Assembly: GCA_947624815.1 (NCBI GenBank)
Contig: CANQME010000023.1
Location: 1 to 36,319, forward strand
Length of the DNA stretch: 36,319 nt
Reading direction: 5' to 3'
From: an uncultured Lachnospiraceae bacterium
GTDB lineage: Bacteria > Bacillota > Clostridia > Lachnospirales > Lachnospiraceae
In this document: positions 1 through 8,673 of the stretch, piece by piece
Layout: every line of letters starts with the position of its first letter
Position numbering within the stretch: position 1 is the first letter of the stretch
The notes under the pieces: model-generated
The model's database searches: none
Told to the model about the DNA's origin: nothing
The model's input: the letters and a program-made list of their open reading frames with translations, nothing else
Made by a program: the position numbers and the translations under genes

Positions 1-517
1 CCTTCGTGAACAGGATCATACTCGCTTTTGTGGCGCCGTATACCGTATTGCCGATATCGCCGTCAATACCGGCGGCCGACGCAAGGTTTATGATGCACCC
101 TTTCGTTTTGGACAACGCCCTGTATAACCCCTGTACGATCTGTACCTGGGAAAAATAATTGATCTGGAACACATTTTTCATGTCCTCCACCGTGATCATC
201 GGCACCAGGGCAAGATACCCGACGCCCGCATTATTGACCAGTATGTCTATCGGTTTTTTCAGGGCTTTGATCTCCTTAATGCCGCTTTTTACGGAATCCT
301 GGTCTCCCATGTCAAAGCAGACCATGTCAGCGGTTATCCCGTTCCCGGCAGCCAGGTGCGCAAGTTCCTCCTCAAAACCTGCATTCGGTTTTATCGTGCA
401 GGCAATGATATTTGCCTTATTTGCGGCAAACAGCTTCACGACCTGAAAACCGATGCCTCCGTCTGCCCCTGTTATGACTGCGGTCTTACCTTCCAGTGCT
501 GCATTTACATTTTCCAT
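1..517 (-). CDS. Short-chain dehydrogenase/reductase, C-terminus cut by window edge
   Basis: This is the N-terminal 172 residues of a classical SDR oxidoreductase, read from the start at 517 down to the window edge. The Rossmann motif TGADGGIG lies at residues 16-23, NNAG at 95-98, the catalytic serine at about 147 (LASAAG), and the YxxxK pair at Tyr160 and Lys164 (YGATK). The family reduces or oxidises keto/hydroxyl groups with NAD(P)H; FabG-like enzymes are the closest general type. The substrate cannot be read from the sequence. The start overlaps the end of the upstream iron-sulfur/acyltransferase gene by 13 bases, so the two are probably translated from one mRNA. As the last visible gene of the polysaccharide operon it may modify a sugar or acyl precursor, which is inference. 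Confidence 0.85.
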   Translation of the reverse strand, partial: MENVNAALEGKTAVITGADGGIGFQVVKLFAANKANIIACTIKPNAGFEEELAHLAAGNGITADMVCFDMGDQDSVKSGIKEIKALKKPIDILVNNAGVGYLALVPMITVEDMKNVFQINYFSQVQIVQGLYRALSKTKGCIINLASAAGIDGDIGNTVYGATKASMILFTK

Positions 518-2322
518 TCGATTCCCTCCGATCCTATTGCCGCCGGGTTCCCCGAGACTACGACATGCGGCGGCAGCGACCTGTTTACCACACTGTGGGC
601 CCCAACGATCGTCCCGTCCCCGATCTTCACGCCGGACATTACCGTACAGCCCTCACAAAGCCAGACATGTTCGCCGACCAGTACCGGCTGTGCATCACGG
701 TATCCGTTTATGTTGATAAGATGGCCTCCATTGTTGTCCCGTATCGTTACATTCCGGCCGATGGCCACCATTTCACCGATCACGATCTTACGCTGGCAGA
801 TGATGGTCGTGTTCATGTTGGTAGACGGCCCGCCTTTGGAGATCAGGGCTGCCCCGCTGAATATTTCCACATCGCTGCCATATCCGAACCCATAGCCTCC
901 GGTTGACAGATTTCCTATTTCGAGCTTCGCGCCGTCCTGCATCCTTATGCGAGTTTCCAGCTTGGAATGTTTGAATGGCGAATTTCCCAGCGTCAGGTAC
1001 CCATTCAGGACAACTGAGGCCTTTCGGCTGATCTCAATGTCGCAATGCGGCGAGACAAATATGACGTTCCCCTTCCATATGTCCGAATGTACCGCAGGAT
1101 GGAAAAAGTTCAGACGGATGAACTGCAAAATGGGGAATATATGACACCGTGAAAAACTTAATTCCCGTTTTATTACCTTCAAAACTGTAACCATCTTCCG
1201 CTTCAGGGACGGTTCTGGAAACTTGCACATGGAATCTACAACCACATCAAACGGCTCTTTATTGATCCTTTCATAAAAAGTTTCCCTGTCTATGCTTTCT
1301 TTCGGCAATGGTTTAACCAACGCGGGATTTCCGGCAATCACTTTATCCAGGGGTACTTCATTGGATTTTATCTTCCGCTTTATTCTTTCAAAATACTGCG
1401 TGCCTTTGGCAGAATTCAGCAATACAACAGATGTTCCTGTATCATCATCCAATTCGTTCTCGCCTTTTCTACTCCAGTAATCCCCTATCGATATATCCGC
1501 AAACCGTGGAAACCCTTTAAACTTACAGTCATAGCAGGCTGGTCTGGAAAGACAGTTGCTCTGCATTGAAGCTTTCATAAATTTGTCAACCTGAAATGTC
1601 CCGTAATACGTCGAGCCGTTTTCAAAAACAACTTTATGTGTCAGTTTTCTCCAACCCAGTTCCTTATTCTTGGGCTTGATGTAAACGATCTTGGATTTGT
1701 ATTCATCTTCAAGGTAATCCAGATATTTCCGATACGCAAACGGGGAGTTGATATATCTGCAGATCAGATCTATGGTCAGCAGGTTATCATAATCTTTCTG
1801 CAAAAAATGCCTAAGTGCAGCAATCTGGCACGGCAGTCCTACTGCCAAAACCTTCTGTTCACTGTCCAACAGTTCCTTTATTGTCCTATAATATCCGGAA
1901 GCATCGCTCTGGATATACTTTGAGCTTCTCAGACGTTTGAGATCCTCAATGTCATTCGTAACGATCTGCTTTACATTCCAGTCCCCCGTGTATACAGCTC
2001 CGCCGACGTATCCGTCTTCTTTTATGAAAGGTTCAGCCAAAGCAGTAAACATTCCCCCTGATGTACTGTCAAACCTTATCTGGTTATTCTTATGGACGGC
2101 CGCAACGGTAACTGGTGTTGGGGAATTACCATTTGGAATGTCGGCTATATTTTCAATTGGGCACACTTTATTGCACAATCCGCAATTAACACATTTGCCT
2201 TCATCAATGCGCGGATACAAAAAACCTTCATTGTCCGATTCAAATGTGACTGCATTCCGCGGACATATATCACCACATGCATTACACCCACAGCAATCAC
2301 TCTTTGCCTGCAATATGATCAT
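505..2322 (-). CDS. Iron-sulfur/FrhB-like protein fused to a hexapeptide-repeat acyltransferase
   Basis: This 605-residue protein joins two modules usually found as separate polypeptides. Residues 10-20 and 44-54 each hold a CxxCxxCxxxC motif, binding two [4Fe-4S] clusters. They are followed by a coenzyme F420 hydrogenase/dehydrogenase beta-subunit-like region to roughly residue 370. From about residue 410 to the end runs a left-handed beta-helix acyltransferase (isoleucine-patch repeats such as IGRNVTI, VLVGEHVWL, VKIGDGTIVGAHSVV, ending VSGNPAA), as in O-acetyltransferases of surface glycans. FrhB-like proteins often sit near pyruvyltransferases in clostridial polysaccharide loci, and one lies at 11734-12930 here. 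The start at 2322 has GAGG about 10 bases upstream and opens directly before the first cysteine motif; an earlier in-frame start at 2349 is less likely. The redox substrate is unknown. Confidence 0.88.
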   Translation of the reverse strand: MIILQAKSDCCGCNACGDICPRNAVTFESDNEGFLYPRIDEGKCVNCGLCNKVCPIENIADIPNGNSPTPVTVAAVHKNNQIRFDSTSGGMFTALAEPFIKEDGYVGGAVYTGDWNVKQIVTNDIEDLKRLRSSKYIQSDASGYYRTIKELLDSEQKVLAVGLPCQIAALRHFLQKDYDNLLTIDLICRYINSPFAYRKYLDYLEDEYKSKIVYIKPKNKELGWRKLTHKVVFENGSTYYGTFQVDKFMKASMQSNCLSRPACYDCKFKGFPRFADISIGDYWSRKGENELDDDTGTSVVLLNSAKGTQYFERIKRKIKSNEVPLDKVIAGNPALVKPLPKESIDRETFYERINKEPFDVVVDSMCKFPEPSLKRKMVTVLKVIKRELSFSRCHIFPILQFIRLNFFHPAVHSDIWKGNVIFVSPHCDIEISRKASVVLNGYLTLGNSPFKHSKLETRIRMQDGAKLEIGNLSTGGYGFGYGSDVEIFSGAALISKGGPSTNMNTTIICQRKIVIGEMVAIGRNVTIRDNNGGHLININGYRDAQPVLVGEHVWLCEGCTVMSGVKIGDGTIVGAHSVVNRSLPPHVVVSGNPAAIGSEGIEWKM

Positions 2323-2399
2323 CTGTTTTTTACCTCTATGGAAAAACAAAAATTACTCAAACTCTATTCTCCAGGAATTCTTCTTTGCACTTCAGCCTG

Positions 2400-4022
2400 T
2401 CACGGTTCATTAAACAAGCTAAAATATATCTTCAGCTTTGGCTCCGTTCCAGAAGGCCTAATAATCAACTGTTTTCCATCCTCCAGCTCAAGTTTAAGTA
2501 CATTAGACTTTGGTAAGCCGTCGACCCCAACCAAGTAATCTATTTTCTTTTCTATCCGAATCCCATTTATCTGCTCCGCCTCATTTCTAAAATACGACAT
2601 GATATGTTCCATCCTTTCCATCCCATCCACCCCCGCAAATGGGTGGAATCTCTGAAACGTCTGACAGAAACCGAATTTTCTATATATCTCTTCCAATTTA
2701 ATCGCTAGCCTGATTCCCTGTGCTTTATAAAACGCCGCCATGTCACAAATCAGAAGGGACGCGTTCACCCCGTCCTTATCCCTCACGTAGCTTCCGGACA
2801 GGTATCCATAAGACTCCTCGAAAGCAAATATAAAATCCCTTTCATCATCCAGCTGCCCGATCTGCTCCCCGATGTATTTAAACCCGGTCAGGGTATTGAC
2901 CGTGCGCAGCCCGTAATGTTCCGCAACCCGTTCCGCCAGATCCGTCGTAACAATCGTTTTCATAAACACAGGCGCATTCCCCAGCGTCCCATGTTTCTGT
3001 CTCTGCAAACAGATAAAGTCCAGAAGCAGCAGCCCCGTCTCGTTCGCGGAAAGTAGCCGATACTCCCCATCTCCGTTTTTTACCGCGATCCCCACACGGT
3101 CGCAGTCCGGGTCCGTCGCCAGGAGCAGGTCGGCTCCCTGTTCCCGGCAGTACCTAAGCCCCAGTTCCATCGCCTCCTGCTCCTCCGGGTTCGGGTGCGG
3201 ACAGGTGGGAAATGTCCCGTCTGGCTCCTCCTGCTCCTTTACCACAGTGATATCGCCATATCCCGATTCCTGCAGCGTCCTCAGCATCGGCTTCAGCCCG
3301 GTCCCGTTCAGGGGCGTGTATACGATCTTCAGCCCCTTGTCGGCGTCATCACCGTACAGTACGGAGGTTCCCTTTACCGCTTCGATATATTCCGTATACA
3401 CATTGTCAGGGATATACTCAATGCTTCCATCCGCCAAAGCCCATTCAAAATCACCTCGGCGGGCCGCTTCAAACATGTCTGCCTCACCGATCGCACCCTG
3501 GATCTCCCTGGCCGCGTCTGCCGTGATCTGACACCCGTCCGGCCCGTAGACCTTGTAGCCGTTATACTCTGCCGGGTTGTGTGATGCGGTGACCATCACG
3601 CCTGCAGTGCATCCTAGGCACCTGACGGCAAACGACAGACACGGGGTGGGCATGAGCTGCGGGTAGATATACACCTTTATCCCATTGGCAGCCAGAACAG
3701 CAGCAGCGGTCCTGGCAAATACCTCCGACTTTATCCGGCTGTCGTAACTGACAGCAGCAGACGGTTTGCACTGCCCGGTTTTCCGGTACCTGTTGACGTA
3801 GTCCGCCAAACCCTGTGACGCCCTGGCCACCGTATAGATGTTCATCCGGTCCGTCCCAGCCCCGAGTATCCCCCTCAGGCCGCCGGTCCCGAACTCCAGG
3901 TCACGGCCGAACGCCTCGCGGATCGTGTCATCCGTCATGGAAGCAAGCTCTGCCGCTATCTCCGGGTCAGCCGCATTCTCCACCCATTGCTTATATCTGT
4001 CCAAACAGTCCATTTCCTTCAT
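2400..4022 (-). CDS. Phosphoglucomutase/phosphomannomutase (alpha-D-phosphohexomutase)
   Basis: This cytoplasmic enzyme moves phosphate between C6 and C1 of a hexose. In this operon the likely reaction is mannose-6-phosphate to mannose-1-phosphate for GDP-mannose, although glucose phosphates are also possible. All four family loops are present: the phosphoserine loop TASHNP with Ser147, the Mg-binding loop DPDCDR at 304-309, the sugar-specificity loop FEESYG at 401-406, and the phosphate-binding loop RPSGTEPK at 522-529. At 540 residues it is slightly shorter than many bacterial PgcA-type mutases but has no missing core element. The first ATG is chosen; the second, three codons later, has a purine stretch too close to it. 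The gene follows manA after 165 bases with no visible terminator. Mannose versus glucose preference cannot be settled by eye. Confidence 0.92.
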   Translation of the reverse strand: MKEMDCLDRYKQWVENAADPEIAAELASMTDDTIREAFGRDLEFGTGGLRGILGAGTDRMNIYTVARASQGLADYVNRYRKTGQCKPSAAVSYDSRIKSEVFARTAAAVLAANGIKVYIYPQLMPTPCLSFAVRCLGCTAGVMVTASHNPAEYNGYKVYGPDGCQITADAAREIQGAIGEADMFEAARRGDFEWALADGSIEYIPDNVYTEYIEAVKGTSVLYGDDADKGLKIVYTPLNGTGLKPMLRTLQESGYGDITVVKEQEEPDGTFPTCPHPNPEEQEAMELGLRYCREQGADLLLATDPDCDRVGIAVKNGDGEYRLLSANETGLLLLDFICLQRQKHGTLGNAPVFMKTIVTTDLAERVAEHYGLRTVNTLTGFKYIGEQIGQLDDERDFIFAFEESYGYLSGSYVRDKDGVNASLLICDMAAFYKAQGIRLAIKLEEIYRKFGFCQTFQRFHPFAGVDGMERMEHIMSYFRNEAEQINGIRIEKKIDYLVGVDGLPKSNVLKLELEDGKQLIIRPSGTEPKLKIYFSLFNEP

Positions 4023-4187
4023 CTTTTCTGGTTCTCTCGTCTTCCAACCGGCCCATGCCAGTCTATTTGTTCAGCAAGTTCTGCCTACGTTTTCAAGATC
4101 ACTACGCTTTATTTTCTAGTCGCAGCTTCCTCATACTTTCCTGCTCCAGCCCTTTCGCAGGCTTCCCGGCACCACCATCGCAGTGCC

Positions 4188-5180
4188 TCAGCAGCTTACC
4201 CTCAGCATCTGCGCTTTCCCATGGAGCCGGCACAGGACGGACGATGCCGGCACGAAGATGCTGTCGCCCTTAAAAAACGTGATCATTCCCTCGTCCCAGT
4301 ACAGCACCCCGCAGCCGTCCGTGCATAGCAGCACGTTAAATGTCACGTCCCCAGTCTGCAGCCCAGCCATCCCGCGGACTCGCTCCGTGTTCAGCAGGAT
4401 CCTCTCCGTCTGGAAGTAACGGCACCTGCACAGCAGTTCCGCGGCAAAGCCCGGCTCATACCGGAGCACGCGCACCGGCTGCCTCGGCTGCCCGGCTGCC
4501 CTTAGGTCCGCCGCCTCCACCGCCTTTCGGATATGGAGCGGCCTTTTCCTTCCTTCCCTGTCTGTCCTTTCATAGTCATACAGACGGTAGGTCAGGTTGG
4601 AGTTCTCCTGGATCTCCGCCACTAGGGCACCAGCGCCCAACGCATGGACAGTCCCTGGCGGAAGGAAGAACACATCGTTCTTCTTTATCCCCACGTATTG
4701 CAGATGGTTCAGCAGGGTACCGTCACCCGCCGCACGTTCCAGCAGTCCCCGGTCCATTTCATGCAGGAAACCGTAAGCAAGCTCCGTATCCTTCCCTGCA
4801 TCAAGCACGTACCACATCTCGGTCTTCCCGGTCTTCCCGTCCTCATGTTCGCGTGCATAGTCGTCGGACGGATGTACCTGGACAGACAGTCTCTCTGAGG
4901 CGTCGATCAGCTTCACCAGCACCGGGATCTGTCCCGGCGGCAGCCCGAGTGACAGGGGATGTCTCCCCATGTATCCTGGATTTCCCTCCATCACCTTGGA
5001 GAGCGGCTCCCCGTCATGTTTCCCGCCGGAAGCAGTGCTCTCCCCGTCCGGGTGCGTTGAACACTCCCATGACTCCGCCAGCGGCATCAGTTCCGTGGCC
5101 TTGCCGAAATCATCCTTCAGCCTGCGCCCTCCCCACAGGTAGTCCTTATATGCCGGTCTCAGCAGAAACGGTTCGTTCAT
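4188..5180 (-). CDS. manA: Mannose-6-phosphate isomerase, class I
   Basis: This zinc enzyme interconverts fructose-6-phosphate and mannose-6-phosphate, the entry step to GDP-mannose and GDP-fucose. The zinc ligands are recognisable as Gln101 and His103 (VQVHPSD), Glu121 (KTEMWYVL) and His179 (PPGTVHAL). The QENSNLTYRLYDYER stretch from 191 is typical of the short bacterial type. Its 330 residues match the usual 310-330. The start codon overlaps the stop of manC in an ATGA arrangement, which points to translational coupling. GC content is visibly higher than in the glycosyltransferase genes to the right, as in manC. Confidence 0.95.
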   Translation of the reverse strand: MNEPFLLRPAYKDYLWGGRRLKDDFGKATELMPLAESWECSTHPDGESTASGGKHDGEPLSKVMEGNPGYMGRHPLSLGLPPGQIPVLVKLIDASERLSVQVHPSDDYAREHEDGKTGKTEMWYVLDAGKDTELAYGFLHEMDRGLLERAAGDGTLLNHLQYVGIKKNDVFFLPPGTVHALGAGALVAEIQENSNLTYRLYDYERTDREGRKRPLHIRKAVEAADLRAAGQPRQPVRVLRYEPGFAAELLCRCRYFQTERILLNTERVRGMAGLQTGDVTFNVLLCTDGCGVLYWDEGMITFFKGDSIFVPASSVLCRLHGKAQMLRVSC

Positions 5181-6505
5181 TCCCAGCCCCGCTCCTCCAG
5201 TTCATACTTCTGCTTGTCATGGACGCTGATGTCCTTACCCAGCTGCACCTCGATCATCTGCAGTTCCGTCACCGCCATGACCGTATGCCTGCATCCCGCC
5301 TGCATGGTCACCACGTCCCCTGCATGGATCTCCTGTTCCATCCCGTCCACCACGGTCCTCCCGCTCCCGGATGTGACGACCCACACCTCGTCCCGGTTCC
5401 GATGGCTGTGGTAGTTCATGTGCTGCCCCGCACCAAGCGTCACCTTGATCGTCAGGCTCCCATCCGATACTTCCAGAACCCTGTACGTCCCCCAGGACTT
5501 GTCCGCGAACATGACCGGCTGATCCAGGCGGTCCACGTAGGGTTTGATGAAGGAACTCCGGTCCTTGTCCGAGACCAGGATCCCCTCCGCCGACGCGCTG
5601 ATGACCACGTCATGCAGCCCCGCGGCCAGTATCGGGATGTCCAGCTCGTTTATGACATGCGCATTGCTGCAGGTCCCGTCCGTCACAGCCTTACCGATTA
5701 ACGGCTCGTCCATCGCCTCCGTCAGCGTGTTCCAGGTCCCCAGGTCCTTCCACCGGCCGGCAAACCGCATCACCCGGATGTCCGGCTCCTTCTCCACGAC
5801 TGCATAGTCGAAGGAGATCTTCTCCAGTGTCCCGTACCTGGTATAGAAGTCCCGGTAATCCGTGAATCCCGCCAGGCTGCGTGCCTTGTCCAGGACATAT
5901 CCGATCCGGCAGGCGAACACGCCCCCGTTCCACAGCGCCCCCTGGGCGATGTAGTTCTCTGCGGTTTCCGTATCCGGCTTCTCCTTAAATGTCCTTACCC
6001 GGCTGACCCGGTCCGGGGATTCCGGCAGGATGTAGCCGTACTTCTCGCTGGGGTATGTCGGCTCGATCCCCATCAGGACGAGCCCTGCCTCCCTCTCCCC
6101 GGCCAGTTTCCCCAGCTCCTTCAGGGCCTCAAAATAGTCATCGTCCACCAGGGGGTCGACCGGGCACACGACCACCGGCTCCTCCGGATTCACCCCGGAG
6201 ACGTCCCGCAGGTAGGCAGCCGCCAGTGCGATGGCCGGGAACGTGTCCCTCCGGCACGGCTCAACGCTGATCCCCACGTCCGTCCCCAGCTGGTTGTGGA
6301 TGGAAGACACCTGGGCCTTCCCGGTCGCTATGGTAATTCTGGCTTCCGGGTCCGCCTTCATGATCTGGTGGTACACCCGCTGCACCATGGACTCGTAGAC
6401 ACCGTCTTCCCTTTTGAATATCTTTATGAATTGTTTCGACCTTACGTCATTGGAAAGGGGCCACAGGCGTTTCCCTGAGCCACCGGATAACAATATAAAA
6501 TTCAT
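5177..6505 (-). CDS. manC: Mannose-1-phosphate guanylyltransferase with C-terminal cupin domain
   Basis: The protein makes GDP-mannose from mannose-1-phosphate and GTP. The N-terminal nucleotidyltransferase has the signature SGGSGKRLWPLS (residues 7-18), and the FKEKPD motif lies near residue 174. A cupin domain follows in the last 100 residues (YHSHRNRDEVWVVTSGSG), as in two-domain ManC/AlgA proteins. Whether the cupin still has isomerase activity is uncertain, because a separate class I ManA is encoded directly downstream. At 442 residues it is slightly short of the usual 460-480. A modest AGGA site precedes the ATG. The fcl stop lies only 14 bases upstream, so the two genes are in one transcript. 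Confidence 0.94.
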   Translation of the reverse strand: MNFILLSGGSGKRLWPLSNDVRSKQFIKIFKREDGVYESMVQRVYHQIMKADPEARITIATGKAQVSSIHNQLGTDVGISVEPCRRDTFPAIALAAAYLRDVSGVNPEEPVVVCPVDPLVDDDYFEALKELGKLAGEREAGLVLMGIEPTYPSEKYGYILPESPDRVSRVRTFKEKPDTETAENYIAQGALWNGGVFACRIGYVLDKARSLAGFTDYRDFYTRYGTLEKISFDYAVVEKEPDIRVMRFAGRWKDLGTWNTLTEAMDEPLIGKAVTDGTCSNAHVINELDIPILAAGLHDVVISASAEGILVSDKDRSSFIKPYVDRLDQPVMFADKSWGTYRVLEVSDGSLTIKVTLGAGQHMNYHSHRNRDEVWVVTSGSGRTVVDGMEQEIHAGDVVTMQAGCRHTVMAVTELQMIEVQLGKDISVHDKQKYELEERGWE

Positions 6506-6519
6506 ATATATATTCCTAT

Positions 6520-7467
6520 CTATAGCTGATTCTTATGGTCAAAATAATATTTGATAGTTTTTTCAATGCCTTCTCGGAATCCCGTATCTGCCCTGAATCC
6601 AAATTCAGAATACGCTTTTTCCACATCCAGCATTCTCCTGTGCTGTCCTCCCAAGCCGTTATTTAAATATACAAATTCCCCTTTATATCCGAGAATTTCC
6701 TTAATCAGCAAGGCTAATTCTTTAATTGTGATTTCTTTCCCTGAACCAATATTGACGGGATCACCCTTTTCATACAGGCTTGTAGCAAGGGCAACCGCCC
6801 GGGCCGCATCTCCGACATATACAAATTCCCGGCTTTCATCTCCTGTCCCCCATACTTCCACATGGTTTTCCCCATGCTCCATTGCATATACTACCTTCCT
6901 GATCAGGGCCGGTATCACATGCGAATTATTAATGTCAAAATCATCGCGCGGCCCATAGAGATTGACTGGCAATAGATGTATAAAATGGAAACCATACTGT
7001 TTTTGATAAGCAGTACACTGTGCCAACAGCATCCTTTTGGTCAGCCCATATGAATCATTTGTTTCAACAGGGTACCCATTCCACAGGTCTTCCTCCCGGA
7101 AAGGAACAGGCGTAGCTGCCGGATATTCACATACACTTCCAATTCCGACAAATTTCTTAATATCATTCAGATATGACTCATGAACAATATTCAGGTTAAT
7201 CAGTGTATTATTATAGAATTGATTTCCGGCATGGGTACTGCTATAACCGATCCCGCCAATATCTGCAGCGGCATGGATCACTATATCTGGTTTGGGGAAA
7301 TCCTGAAAGATACGCCTGACAGCATTACTGTCCCTTAAGTCATAATCTTTACTTCTTGGAATAAAAATGTCATTATTGTCTTCCAACAAATCCACGATGT
7401 GACTTCCTAAGAAACCAGCACCGCCGGTAACGATAATACGCTTGCCACTTATCAAATTCTTATCCAT
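6520..7467 (-). CDS. fcl: GDP-L-fucose synthase
   Basis: This NADPH-dependent 3,5-epimerase/4-reductase converts GDP-4-keto-6-deoxymannose to GDP-L-fucose. It is an extended SDR with the nucleotide-binding motif GGAGFLGSHI near residues 16-25 and the catalytic YxxxK in DSYGLTKRM near residue 138. Family stretches such as ADIGGIGYSSTHAGNQFYNN and LPVNLYGPRDDFD also fit. The length of 315 residues is normal. A GAGAGGGA site precedes the ATG. It lies 114 bases downstream of gmd, which makes its substrate, and immediately upstream of manC. Confidence 0.95.
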   Translation of the reverse strand: MDKNLISGKRIIVTGGAGFLGSHIVDLLEDNNDIFIPRSKDYDLRDSNAVRRIFQDFPKPDIVIHAAADIGGIGYSSTHAGNQFYNNTLINLNIVHESYLNDIKKFVGIGSVCEYPAATPVPFREEDLWNGYPVETNDSYGLTKRMLLAQCTAYQKQYGFHFIHLLPVNLYGPRDDFDINNSHVIPALIRKVVYAMEHGENHVEVWGTGDESREFVYVGDAARAVALATSLYEKGDPVNIGSGKEITIKELALLIKEILGYKGEFVYLNNGLGGQHRRMLDVEKAYSEFGFRADTGFREGIEKTIKYYFDHKNQL

Positions 7468-7581
7468 GTTCTTTCCCTCTCAGTGATATCTTTCCTTAAA
7501 TGTCCGTATAAATTTTATAATATGCTCGTCCTGCTTCATCAGCCAAAGCATAACTCACTCAAAGCTTGTTTATAGTTTTTA

Positions 7582-8622
7582 TCATTCCTCCATAAACTCC
7601 CTCGCAACCTTCACCATATCATGCTCAACCATGATCTTCACCAGTTCCTCAAACGGTGTCTTTGTTGGATTCCAACCCAGTTCCTTTCTTGCCTTACTGG
7701 GATCTCCCCACAGGTCAACGACATCAGTTGGTCGGTAGAATTCCGGCGATACTTCGACCAAAATTTTTCCCGTCCTTTTGTCAAGACCGGTCTCCTGCTC
7801 TCCTGTTCCCTTAAATTCCAGTTCGATTCCTGCATACCTAAATGCCAGTTTGCAAAACTCTCTGACTGTATGTTGTTCCCCTGTCGCTACCACATAATCG
7901 TCCGGTTTTTCCTGTTGGAGCATCAGCCACATGCACTCCACATAGTCCTTCGCATAGCCCCAGTCACGTTTCGCAGACAGATTGCCCAACAGCAGCTTCT
8001 CCTGCTTTCCCTGCGCGATCCGTGCAGCAGCCAGTGTGATCTTCCGGGTAACGAAAGTTTCTCCCCTGCGTTCTGATTCATGGTTAAAGAGTATCCCTGA
8101 GCAACAGTACATCCCATAGGCTTCCCGGTATTCCTTCACGATCCAGTAGCCGTACTGTTTCGCCACCGCATAGGGGCTGTAAGGATGAAATGGGGTCTTT
8201 TCCGATTGAGGAACTTCCTCCACCTTTCCATACAATTCTGAGGTGGATGCCTGGTAGATCCGGCAACTGCTCGTCAGGCCACAGATACGCACTGCTTCTA
8301 AGATCCTCAGTACCCCAGTCGCCACGACATCGGCTGTGTACTCCGGAACCTCGAAGGACACCTGCACATGGCTCTGAGCCGCCAGATTATAGATCTCATC
8401 CGGCTGGATCCCGCTAATAACCGATACAAGGCTGATGGAATCGCTCAAGTCGCCATAGTGCAAATAGAAACGAGGATTCCCCTCCAAATGCGCAATCCTC
8501 GGCCGGAACTCAACTGAGGAACGGCGGATGATGCCGTGTACCTCGTATCCTTTTTCCAGTAAAAGCTCAGACAAAAAGGAGCCATCCTGTCCGGTGACTC
8601 CTGTAATCAGTGCGGTTTTCAT
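7582..8622 (-). CDS. gmd: GDP-mannose 4,6-dehydratase
   Basis: This enzyme removes water from GDP-D-mannose to give GDP-4-keto-6-deoxymannose, the branch point toward L-fucose (or rhamnose and perosamine). The N-terminus reads [17 protein letters not shown], the classical Gmd glycine-rich signature. The catalytic tyrosine/lysine pair lies in [12 protein letters not shown], and [15 protein letters not shown] is a Gmd hallmark. It has 346 residues, the usual length. The start at 8622 has a strong GGAGG about 11 bases upstream. An in-frame start ten codons earlier adds an unconserved tail and was rejected. With fcl adjacent, the pathway product is GDP-L-fucose. Confidence 0.96.
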   Translation of the reverse strand: MKTALITGVTGQDGSFLSELLLEKGYEVHGIIRRSSVEFRPRIAHLEGNPRFYLHYGDLSDSISLVSVISGIQPDEIYNLAAQSHVQVSFEVPEYTADVVATGVLRILEAVRICGLTSSCRIYQASTSELYGKVEEVPQSEKTPFHPYSPYAVAKQYGYWIVKEYREAYGMYCCSGILFNHESERRGETFVTRKITLAAARIAQGKQEKLLLGNLSAKRDWGYAKDYVECMWLMLQQEKPDDYVVATGEQHTVREFCKLAFRYAGIELEFKGTGEQETGLDKRTGKILVEVSPEFYRPTDVVDLWGDPSKARKELGWNPTKTPFEELVKIMVEHDMVKVAREFMEE

Positions 8623-8673
8623 ATCGTTTTCTGCCTCCGTTATAAAATTCAAAATAAAATCTCACAAACTACC

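Noticed and set aside
4340-5701. Plus-strand open frame opposite manA and manC
   Set aside because: It is low-complexity Pro/Arg/Ser-rich antisense reading over two well-recognised enzymes, with no ribosome site.
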